Positions 53,389-63,920 of a DNA stretch of 64,000 bases are shown here, piece after piece. Position 1 is the stretch's first letter; the number at the start of each line of letters is the position of its first letter. The translations under genes and the position numbers were made by a program. The notes under the pieces are model-generated. The model did no database searches, was not told the origin of the DNA, and saw nothing but the letters and a program-made list of their open reading frames with translations. Origin of the DNA: Panagrolaimus kolymaensis. Lineage: Eukaryota > Nematoda > Chromadorea > Rhabditida > Panagrolaimidae. Location: the NCBI GenBank assembly GCA_028622995.1, contig JAJQJQ010000002.1:6944001-7008000 (forward strand), read 5' to 3'.

Positions 53389-55076
53389 TGTTTTATTTGT
53401 TTTGGATTTTAAGTAAATTCATAAACTATTTTTTTTGTTCGAATTTTCTTAAAACATTTTTCTAGCAAAGCATCGAGGTTTTTTATTTTCCCTTCATCAA
53501 ATTTTTCATCCAAACTATGTTTTATTTGTTTTGGATTTTAAGTAAATTCATAAACTATTGTTTTGTTCGAATTTTTTTAAAACATTTATCTAGCCCAACA
53601 ACACTGTAAAGCATCGAGGTTTTTTATTTTCCCTTCATCAAATTTTTCATCCAAACTATGTTTTATTTGTTTTGGATTTTAAGTAAATTCATAAACTATT
53701 GTTTTGTTCGAATTTTCTTAAAACATTTTTTCTAGCCCAACCAAACTGTAAAGCATCGTGGTTTTTTATTTTCCCTTCATCAAATTTTTCATCCAAACTA
53801 TGTTTTATTTGTTTTGGATTTTAAGTAAATTCATTAACTATTTTTTTTGTTCGAATTTTCTTAAAACATTTATCTAGCCCAACAACACTGTAAAGCATCG
53901 AGGTTTTTTATTTTCCCTTCATCAAATTTTTCATCCAAACTATGTTTTATTTGTTTTGGATTTTAAGTAAATTCATAAACTATTTTTTTTGTTCGAATTT
54001 TCTTAAAACATTTATCTAGCCCAACAACACTGTAAAGCATCGAGGTTTTTTATTTTCCCTTCATCAAATTTTTCATCCAAACTATGTTTTATTTGTTTTG
54101 GATTTTTAGTAAATTCATAAACTATTTTTTTTGTTCGAATTTTCTTAAAACATTTATCTAGCCCAACAACACTGTAAAGCATCGAGGTTTTTTATTTTCC
54201 CTTCATCAAATTTTTCATCCAAACTATGTTTTATTTGTTTTGGATTTTAAGTAAATTCATAAACTATTTTTTTGTTCGAATTTTCTTAAAACATTTCTCT
54301 AGCCCAACAACACTGTAAAGCATCGAGGTTTTTTATTTTCCCTTCATCAAATTTTTCATCCAAACTATGTTTTATTTGTTTTGGATTTTAAGTAAATTCA
54401 TAAACTATTTTTTTTGTTCGAATTTTCTTAAAACATTTATCTAGCCCAACAACACTGTAAAGCATCGAGGTTTTTTATTTTCCCTTCATCAAATTTTTCA
54501 TCCAAACTATGTTTTATTTGTTTTGGATTTTAAGTAAATTCATAAACTATTTTTTTTGTTCGAATTTTCTTAAAACATTTATCTAGCCCAACAACACTGT
54601 AAAGCATCGAGGTTTTTTATTTTCCCTTCATCAAATTTTTCATCCAAACTATGTATAATTTGTTTTGGATTTTAAGTAAATTCATAAACTATTTTTTTTG
54701 TTCGAATTTTCTTAAAACATTTATCTAGCCCAACAACACTGTAAAGCATCGAGGTTTTTTATTTTCCCTTCATCAAATTTTTCATCCAAACTATGTTTTA
54801 TTTGTTTTGGATTTTAAGTAAATTCATAAACTATTTTTTTTGTTCGAATTTTCTTAAAACATTTATCTAGCCCAACAACACTGTAAAGCATCGAGGTTTT
54901 TTATTTTCCCTTCATCAAATTTTTCATCCAAACTATGTTTTATTTGTTTTGGATTTTTAGTAAATTCATAAACTATTGTTTTGTTCGAATTTTTTTAAAA
55001 CATTTATCTAGCCCAACAACACTGTAAAGCAACGAGGTTTTTTATTTTCCCTTCATCAAATTTTTCATCCAAACTA
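53389..55076. repeat. 12-monomer higher-order unit, copy 1 (1688 bp)
   Basis: It starts with a 129-bp monomer. Markers: CCAACCAAACTG with CATCGTGG (53741), CATTAACTA (about 53,834), GGATTTTTAG (two monomers, about 54,100 and 54,950), a T7 monomer (about 54,270), TGTATAATTT (54652), and TTTTTTTAAAAC (about 54,990). A private AAGCAACGAGG occurs near 55,029. The 1688 bp equal 12 x 142 less 13 for the short monomer and 3 net single-base changes. Confidence 0.9.
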
Positions 55077-56622
55077 TGTTTTATTTGTTTTGGATTTTAA
55101 GTAAATTCATAAACTATTTTTTTTGTTCGAATTTTCTTAAAACATTTTTCTAGCAAAGCATCGAGGTTTTTTATTTTCCCTTCATCAAATTTTTCATCCA
55201 AACTATGTTTTATTTGTTTTGGATTTTAAGTAAATTCATAAACTATTGTTTTGTTCGAATTTTTTTAAAACATTTATCTAGCCCAACAACACTGTAAAGC
55301 ATCGAGGTTTTTTATTTTCCCTTCATCAAATTTTTCATCCAAACTATGGTTTATTTGTTTTGGATTTTAAGTAAATTCATAAACTATTGTTTTGTTCGAA
55401 TTTTCTTAAAACATTTTTTCTAGCCCAACCAAACTGTAAAGCATCGTGGTTTTTTATTTTCCCTTCATCAAATTTTTCATCCAAACTATGTTTTATTTGT
55501 TTTGGATTTTAAGTAAATTCATTAACTATTTTTTTTGTTCGAATTTTCTTAAAACATTTATCTAGCCCAACAACACTGTAAAGCATCGAGGTTTTTTATT
55601 TTCCCTTCATCAAATTTTTCATCCAAACTATGTTTTATTTGTTTTGGATTTTAAGTAAATTCATAAACTATTTTTTTTGTTCGAATTTTCTTAAAACATT
55701 TATCTAGCCCAACAACACTGTAAAGCATCGAGGTTTTTTATTTTCCCTTCATCAAATTTTTCATCCAAACTATGTTTTATTTGTTTTGGATTTTTAGTAA
55801 ATTCATAAACTATTTTTTTTGTTCGAATTTTCTTAAAACATTTATCTAGCCCAACAACACTGTAAAGCATCGAGGTTTTTTATTTTCCCTTCATCAAATT
55901 TTTCATCCAAACTATGTTTTATTTGTTTTGGATTTTAAGTAAATTCATAAACTATTTTTTTGTTCGAATTTTCTTAAAACATTTCTCTAGCCCAACAACA
56001 CTGTAAAGCATCGAGGTTTTTTATTTTCCCTTCATCAAATTTTTCATCCAAACTATGTTTTATTTGTTTTGGATTTTAAGTAAATTCATAAACTATTTTT
56101 TTTGTTCGAATTTTCTTAAAACATTTATCTAGCCCAACAACACTGTAAAGCATCGAGGTTTTTTATTTTCCCTTCATCAAATTTTTCATCCAAACTATGT
56201 TTTATTTGTTTTGGATTTTAAGTAAATTCATAAACTATTTTTTTTGTTCGAATTTTCTTAAAACATTTATCTAGCCCAACAACACTGTAAAGCATCGAGG
56301 TTTTTTATTTTCCCTTCATCAAATTTTTCATCCAAACTATGTTTTATTTGTTTTGGATTTTAAGTAAATTCATAAACTATTTTTTTTGTTCGAATTTTCT
56401 TAAAACATTTATCTAGCCCAACAACACTGTAAAGCATCGAGGTTTTTTATTTTCCCTTCATCAAATTTTTCATCCAAACTATGTTTTATTTGTTTTGGAT
56501 TTTTAGTAAATTCATAAACTATTGTTTTGTTCGAATTTTTTTAAAACATTTATCTAGCCCAACAACACTGTAAAGCATCGAGGTTTTTTATTTTCCCTTC
56601 ATCAAATTTTTCATCCAAACTA
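55077..56622. repeat. Higher-order unit copy 2, one monomer short (11 monomers, 1546 bp)
   Basis: It starts with a 129-bp monomer and keeps CCAACCAAACTG (55429), CATTAACTA, GGATTTTTAG and the T7 monomer, but is exactly 142 bp shorter than copies 1 and 3. The missing monomer falls in the ATCTAG run that contains TGTATAATTT in the other two copies. A one-monomer deletion from a 12-mer is the direct reading. Confidence 0.9.
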
Positions 56623-58310
56623 TGTTTTATTTGTTTTGGATTTTAAGTAAATTCATAAACTATTTTTTTTGTTCGAATTTTCTTAAAACATTTTTCTAGC
56701 AAAGCATCGAGGTTTTTTATTTTCCCTTCATCAAATTTTTCATCCAAACTATGTTTTATTTGTTTTGGATTTTAAGTAAATTCATAAACTATTGTTTTGT
56801 TCGAATTTTTTTAAAACATTTATCTAGCCCAACAACACTGTAAAGCATCGAGGTTTTTTATTTTCCCTTCATCAAATTTTTCATCCAAACTATGGTTTAT
56901 TTGTTTTGGATTTTAAGTAAATTCATAAACTATTGTTTTGTTCGAATTTTCTTAAAACATTTTTTCTAGCCCAACCAAACTGTAAAGCATCGTGGTTTTT
57001 TATTTTCCCTTCATCAAATTTTTCATCCAAACTATGTTTTATTTGTTTTGGATTTTAAGTAAATTCATTAACTATTTTTTTTGTTCGAATTTTCTTAAAA
57101 CATTTATCTAGCCCAACAACACTGTAAAGCATCGAGGTTTTTTATTTTCCCTTCATCAAATTTTTCATCCAAACTATGTTTTATTTGTTTTGGATTTTAA
57201 GTAAATTCATAAACTATTTTTTTTGTTCGAATTTTCTTAAAACATTTATCTAGCCCAACAACACTGTAAAGCATCGAGGTTTTTTATTTTCCCTTCATCA
57301 AATTTTTCATCCAAACTATGTTTTATTTGTTTTGGATTTTTAGTAAATTCATAAACTATTTTTTTTGTTCGAATTTTCTTAAAACATTTATCTAGCCCAA
57401 CAACACTGTAAAGCATCGAGGTTTTTTATTTTCCCTTCATCAAATTTTTCATCCAAACTATGTTTTATTTGTTTTGGATTTTAAGTAAATTCATAAACTA
57501 TTTTTTTGTTCGAATTTTCTTAAAACATTTCTCTAGCCCAACAACACTGTAAAGCATCGAGGTTTTTTATTTTCCCTTCATCAAATTTTTCATCCAAACT
57601 ATGTTTTATTTGTTTTGGATTTTAAGTAAATTCATAAACTATTTTTTTTGTTCGAATTTTCTTAAAACATTTATCTAGCCCAACAACACTGTAAAGCATC
57701 GAGGTTTTTTATTTTCCCTTCATCAAATTTTTCATCCAAACTATGTTTTATTTGTTTTGGATTTTAAGTAAATTCATAAACTATTTTTTTTGTTCGAATT
57801 TTCTTAAAACATTTATCTAGCCCAACAACACTGTAAAGCATCGAGGTTTTTTATTTTCCCTTCATCAAATTTTTCATCCAAACTATGTATAATTTGTTTT
57901 GGATTTTAAGTAAATTCATAAACTATTTTTTTTGTTCGAATTTTCTTAAAACATTTATCTAGCCCAACAACACTGTAAAGCATCGAGGTTTTTTATTTTC
58001 CCTTCATCAAATTTTTCATCCAAACTATGTTTTATTTGTTTTGGATTTTTAGTAAATTCATAAACTATTTTTTTTGTTCGAATTTTCTTAAAACATTTAT
58101 CTAGCCCAACAACACTGTAAAGCATCGAGGTTTTTTATTTTCCCTTCATCAAATTTTTCATCCAAACTATGTTTTATTTGTTTTGGATTTTTAGTAAATT
58201 CATAAACTATTGTTTTGTTCGAATTTTTTTAAAACATTTATCTAGCCCAACAACACTGTAAAGCATCGAGGTTTTTTATTTTCCCTTCATCAAATTTTTC
58301 ATCCAAACTA
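56623..58310. repeat. 12-monomer higher-order unit, copy 3 (1688 bp)
   Basis: It starts with a 129-bp monomer. CCAACCAAACTG lies at 56975 and TGTATAATTT at 57886, which is exactly 3234 bp (1688 + 1546) from its match in copy 1. The copy ends at 58310, where a TGTATAATTT monomer follows instead of another short monomer. Confidence 0.9.
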
Positions 58311-58878
58311 TGTATAATTTGTTTTGGATTTTAAGTAAATTCATAAACTATTTTTTTTGTTCGAATTTTCTTAAAACATTTATCTAGCCCAACAACACTG
58401 TAAAGCATCGAGGTTTTTTATTTTCCCTTCATCAAATTTTTCATCCAAACTATGTATAATTTGTTTTGGATTTTAAGTAAATTCATAAACTATTTTTTTT
58501 GTTCGAATTTTCTTAAAACATTTATCTAGCCCAACAACACTGTAAAGCATCGAGGTTTTTTATTTTCCCTTCATCAAATTTTTCATCCAAACTATGTTTT
58601 ATTTGTTTTGGATTTTAAGTAAATTCATAAACTATTTTTTTTGTTCGAATTTTCTTAAAACATTTATCTAGCCCAACAACACTGTAAAGCATCGAGGTTT
58701 TTTATTTTCCCTTCATCAAATTTTTCATCCAAACTATGTATAATTTGTTTTGGATTTTAAGTAAATTCATAAACTATTTTTTTTGTTCGAATTTTCTTAA
58801 AACATTTATCTAGCCCAACAACACTGTAAAGCATCGAGGTTTTTTATTTTCCCTTCATCAAATTTTTCATCCAAACTA
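58311..58878. repeat. Cluster of TGTATAATTT monomers
   Basis: Monomers at 58311, 58453 and 58737 start TGTATAATTTG instead of TGTTTTATTTG; the one at 58595 is ordinary. The same variant occurs in single copies at 54652, 57886 and 63353, so there are six in all, confined to the last 10 kb. The variant changes three bases together and looks like one event that has since been amplified. Confidence 0.85.
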
Positions 58879-59299
58879 TGTTTTATTTGTTTTGGATTTT
58901 AAGTAAATTCATAAACTATTTTTTTTGTTCGAATTTTCTTAAAACATTTATCTAGCCCAACAACACTGTAAAGCATCGAGGTTTTTTATTTTCCCTTCAT
59001 CAAATTTTTCATCCAAACTATGTTTTATTTGTTTTGGATTTTTAGTAAATTCATAAACTATTTTTTTTGTTCGAATTTTCTTAAAACATTTATCTAGCCC
59101 AACAACACTGTAAAGCATCGAGGTTTTTTATTTTCCCTTCATCAAATTTTTCATCCAAACTATGTTTTATTTGTTTTGGATTTTAAGTAAATTCATAAAC
59201 TATTTTTTTGTTCGAATTTTCTTAAAACATTTCTCTAGCCCAACAACACTGTAAAGCATCGAGGTTTTTTATTTTCCCTTCATCAAATTTTTCATCCAA

Positions 59300-61700
59300 A
59301 CTATGGTTTATTTGTTTTGGATTTTAAGTAAATTCATAAACTATTTTTTTGTTCGAATTTTCTTAAAACATTTCTCTAGCCCAACAACACTGTAAAGCAT
59401 CGAGGTTTTTTATTTTCCCTTCATCAAATTTTTCATCCAAACTATGGTTTATTTGTTTTGGATTTTAAGTAAATTCATAAACTATTTTTTTGTTCGAATT
59501 TTCTTAAAACATTTCTCTAGCCCAACAACACTGTAAAGCATCGAGGTTTTTTATTTTCCCTTCATCAAATTTTTCATCCAAACTATGGTTTATTTGTTTT
59601 GGATTTTAAGTAAATTCATAAACTATTTTTTTTGTTCGAATTTTCTTAAAACATTTTTCTAGCAAAGCATCGAGGTTTTTTATTTTCCCTTCATCAAATT
59701 TTTCATCCAAACTATGTTTTATTTGTTTTGGATTTTAAGTAAATTCATAAACTATTTTTTTTGTTCGAATTTTCTTAAAACATTTCTCTAGCCCAACAAC
59801 ACTGTAAAGCATCGAGGTTTTTTATTTTCCCTTCATCAAATTTTTCTACCAAACTATGTTTTTTTTGTTTTGGATTTTAAGTAAATTCATAAACTATTGT
59901 TTTGTTCGAATTTTTTTAAAACATTTATCTAGCCCAACAACACTGTAAAGCATCGAGGTTTTTTATTTTCCCTTCATCAAATTTTTCATCCAAACTATGG
60001 TTTATTTGTTTTGGATTTTAAGTAAATTCATAAACTATTGTTTTGTTCGAATTTTTTTAAAACATTTATCTAGCCCAACAACACTGTAAAGCATCGAGGT
60101 TTTTTATTTTCCCTTCATCAAATTTTTCATCCAAACTATGTTTTATTTGTTTTGGATTTTAAGTAAATTCATAAACTATTTTTTTTGTTCGAATTTTCTT
60201 AAAACATTTTTCTAGCAAAGCATCGAGGTTTTTTATTTTCCCTTCATCAAATTTTTCATCCAAACTATGTTTTATTTGTTTTGGATTTTAAGTAAATTCA
60301 TAAACTATTGTTTTGTTCGAATTTTTTTAAAACATTTATCTAGCCCAACAACACTGTAAAGCATCGAGGTTTTTTATTTTCCCTTCATCAAATTTTTCAT
60401 CCAAACTATGGTTTATTTGTTTTGGATTTTAAGTAAATTCATAAACTATTGTTTTGTTCGAATTTTTTTAAAACATTTATCTAGCCCAACAACACTGTAA
60501 AGCATCGAGGTTTTTTATTTTCCCTTCATCAAATTTTTCATCCAAACTATGGTTTATTTGTTTTGGATTTTAAGTAAATTCATAAACTATTGTTTTGTTC
60601 GAATTTTTTTAAAACATTTATCTAGCCCAACAACACTGTAAAGCATCGAGGTTTTTTATTTTCCCTTCATCAAATTTTTCATCCAAACTATGTTTTATTT
60701 GTTTTGGATTTTTAGTAAATTCATAAACTATTTTTTTTGTTCGAATTTTCTTAAAACATTTATCTAGCCCAACAACACTGTAAAGCATCGAGGTTTTTTA
60801 TTTTCCCTTCATCAAATTTTTCATCCAAACTATGGTTTATTTGTTTTGGATTTTAAGTAAATTCATAAACTATTTTTTTGTTCGAATTTTCTTAAAACAT
60901 TTCTCTAGCCCAACAACACTGTAAAGCATCGAGGTTTTTTATTTTCCCTTCATCAAATTTTTCATCCAAACTATGTTTTATTTGTTTTGGATTTTAAGTA
61001 AATTCATAAACTATTGTTTTGTTCGAATTTTCTTAAAACATTTATCTAGCCCAACAACACTGTAAAGCATCGAGGTTTTTTATTTTCCCTTCATCAAATT
61101 TTTCATCCAAACTATGTTTTATTTGTTTTGGATTTTTAGTAAATTCATAAACTATTTTTTTTGTTCGAATTTTCTTAAAACATTTATCTAGCCCAACAAC
61201 ACTGTAAAGCATCGAGGTTTTTTATTTTCCCTTCATCAAATTTTTCATCCAAACTATGTTTTATTTGTTTTGGATTTTAAGTAAATTCATAAACTATTTT
61301 TTTGTTCGAATTTTCTTAAAACATTTCTCTAGCCCAACAACACTGTAAAGCATCGAGGTTTTTTATTTTCCCTTCATCAAATTTTTCATCCAAACTATGG
61401 TTTATTTGTTTTGGATTTTAAGTAAATTCATAAACTATTTTTTTGTTCGAATTTTCTTAAAACATTTCTCTAGCCCAACAACACTGTAAAGCATCGAGGT
61501 TTTTTATTTTCCCTTCATCAAATTTTTCATCCAAACTATGGTTTATTTGTTTTGGATTTTAAGTAAATTCATAAACTATTTTTTTGTTCGAATTTTCTTA
61601 AAACATTTCTCTAGCCCAACAACACTGTAAAGCATCGAGGTTTTTTATTTTCCCTTCATCAAATTTTTCATCCAAACTATGGTTTATTTGTTTTGGATTT
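59300..61700. repeat. Stretches of T7 monomers (141 bp)
   Basis: CTATTTTTTTGTTCG with seven T occurs in consecutive monomers near 59,204, 59,345 and 59,486, and again near 61,303, 61,438 and 61,578. Each group is followed by an ordinary T8 monomer. The spacing of about 2.1 kb between the groups indicates a copied block. This 141-bp class is distinct from the CTATTGTTTTG class: it loses a T without gaining a G. Homopolymer length calls can be error-prone, but the pattern recurs with linked markers. Confidence 0.65.
59586..60409. repeat. Short-monomer cassette, copy at 59.6 kb
   Basis: Two 129-bp monomers 553 bp apart (59586 and 60139) enclose the CTACC and T8-G monomers. The match to 52.84-53.66 kb is at exactly +6750 bp (52909 to 59659, 53096 to 59846, 53462 to 60212). 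It recurs at +2660 bp (62319, 62506, 62872). AAATATTTATC of the 53.3-kb copy is ordinary AAACATTTATC here. The right boundary is approximate. Confidence 0.85.
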
Positions 61701-61889
61701 TAAGTAAATTCATAAACTATTTTTTTTGTTCGAATTTTCTTAAAACATTTATCTAGCCCAACAACACTGTAAAGCATCGAGGTTTTTTATTTTCCCTTCA
61801 TCAAATTTTTCATCCAAACTATGTTTTATTTGTTTTGGATTTTAAGTAAATTCATAAACTATTTTTTTTGTTCGAATTTTCTTAAAACA

Positions 61890-62960
61890 TTTATCTAGCC
61901 CAACAACACTGTAACGCATCGAGGTTTTTTATTTTCCCTTCATCAAATTTTTCATCCAAACTATGTTTTATTTGTTTTGGATTTTAAGTAAATTCATAAA
62001 CTATTGTTTTGTTCGAATTTTCTTAAAACATTTATCTAGCCCAACAACACTGTAAAGCATCGAGGTTTTTTATTTTCCCTTCATCAAATTTTTCATCCAA
62101 ACTATGGTTTATTTGTTTTGGATTTTAAGTAAATTCATAAACTATTGTTTTGTTCGAATTTTTTTAAAACATTTATCTAGCCCAACAACACTTTAAAGCA
62201 TCGAGGTTTTTTATTTTCCCTTCATCAAATTTTTCATCCAAACTATGTTTTATTTGTTTTGGATTTTAAGTAAATTCATAAACTATTTTTTTTGTTCGAA
62301 TTTTCTTAAAACATTTTTCTAGCAAAGCATCGAGGTTTTTTATTTTCCCTTCATCAAATTTTTCATCCAAACTATGTTTTATTTGTTTTGGATTTTAAGT
62401 AAATTCATAAACTATTTTTTTTGTTCGAATTTTCTTAAAACATTTCTCTAGCCCAACAACACTGTAAAGCATCGAGGTTTTTTATTTTCCCTTCATCAAA
62501 TTTTTCTACCAAACTATGTTTTTTTTGTTTTGGATTTTAAGTAAATTCATAAACTATTGTTTTGTTCGAATTTTTTTAAAACATTTATCTAGCCCAACAA
62601 CACTGTAAAGCATCGAGGTTTTTTATTTTCCCTTCATCAAATTTTTCATCCAAACTATGGTTTATTTGTTTTGGATTTTAAGTAAATTCATAAACTATTG
62701 TTTTGTTCGAATTTTTTTAAAACATTTATCTAGCCCAACAACACTGTAAAGCATCGAGGTTTTTTATTTTCCCTTCATCAAATTTTTCATCCAAACTATG
62801 TTTTATTTGTTTTGGATTTTAAGTAAATTCATAAACTATTTTTTTTGTTCGAATTTTCTTAAAACATTTTTCTAGCAAAGCATCGAGGTTTTTTATTTTC
62901 CCTTCATCAAATTTTTCATCCAAACTATGTTTTATTTGTTTTGGATTTTAAGTAAATTCA
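61890..62960. repeat. Short-monomer cassette, copy at 62 kb
   Basis: Seven landmarks match 52.5-53.5 kb at exactly +9410 bp, including the CTATTGTTTTG monomer (62001), TGG (62105), CTTTAAAG (62191), and two short-monomer junctions (62319 and 62872). It shares CTTTAAAG with the 52.8-kb copy, whereas the 59.6-kb copy is not preceded by it, so it derives from the 52.5-kb region or a common parent. The monomer before it has a private GTAACGCATC near 61,913. Boundaries are approximate. Confidence 0.85.
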
Positions 62961-63920
62961 TAAACTATTTTTTTGTTCGAATTTTCTTAAAACATTTCTC
63001 TAGCCCAACAACACTGTAAAGCATCGAGGTTTTTTATTTTCCCTTCATCAAATTTTTCATCCAAACTATGTTTTATTTGTTTTGGATTTTAAGTAAATTC
63101 ATAAACTATTTTTTTTGTTCGAATTTTCTTAAAACATTTATCTAGCCCAACAACACTGTAAAGCATCGAGGTTTTTTATTTTCCCTTCATCAAATTTTTC
63201 ATCCAAACTATGTTTTATTTGTTTTGGATTTTAAGTAAATTCATAAACTATTTTTTTTGTTCGAATTTTCTTAAAACATTTATCTAGCCCAACAACACTG
63301 TAAAGCATCGAGGTTTTTTATTTTCCCTTCATCAAATTTTTCATCCAAACTATGTATAATTTGTTTTGGATTTTAAGTAAATTCATAAACTATTTTTTTT
63401 GTTCGAATTTTCTTAAAACATTTATCTAGCCCAACAACACTGTAAAGCATCGAGGTTTTTTATTTTCCCTTCATCAAATTTTTCATCCAAACTATGTTTT
63501 ATTTGTTTTGGATTTTAAGTAAATTCATAAACTATTTTTTTTGTTCGAATTTTCTTAAAACATTTATCTAGCCCAACAACACTGTAAAGCATCGAGGTTT
63601 TTTATTTTCCCTTCATCAAATTTTTCATCCAAACTATGTTTTATTTGTTTTGGATTTTTAGTAAATTCATAAACTATTTTTTTTGTTCGAATTTTCTTAA
63701 AACATTTATCTAGCCCAACAACACTGTAAAGCATCGAGGTTTTTTATTTTCCCTTCATCAAATTTTTCATCCAAACTATGTTTTATTTGTTTTGGATTTT
63801 AAGTAAATTCATAAACTATTTTTTTTGTTCGAATTTTCTTAAAACATTTATCTAGCCCAACAACACTGTAAAGCATCGAGGTTTTTTATTTTCCCTTCAT
63901 CAAATTTTTCATCCAAACTA

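Larger units (their letters stand above)
49618..62927. repeat. Eleven 129-bp deletion monomers (13-bp internal loss)
   Basis: CTAGCAAAGCATCG replaces the normal junction, removing the 13 bases CCAACAACACTGT at monomer positions 79-91. Starts are 49618, 50454, 52000, 52836, 53389, 55077, 56623, 59586, 60139, 62246 and 62799; each is 129 bp. The preceding bases are always CATTTTTCTAGC, so all descend from one deletion event. I saw no such monomer before 49.6 kb. They spread as passengers in larger duplications: spacings of 2382 (two pairs), 553 (three pairs), 1688, 1546 and 2660 bp recur. The loss removes most of the GC-rich segment of the monomer. Confidence 0.93.

Noticed and set aside
59204..61590. 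T7 against T8 differences as pure sequencing noise
   Set aside because: T7 monomers occur in runs and recur at positions matched between duplicated blocks (for example in each 12-mer unit at 53.4-58.3 kb), so most appear real. Isolated cases cannot be judged.
54652..63365. TATAAT-like promoter boxes in the TGTATAATTT monomers
   Set aside because: The motif is a three-base variant of TGTTTTATTT inside satellite DNA. No downstream gene exists and the context is eukaryotic, so a bacterial -10 box reading has no support.
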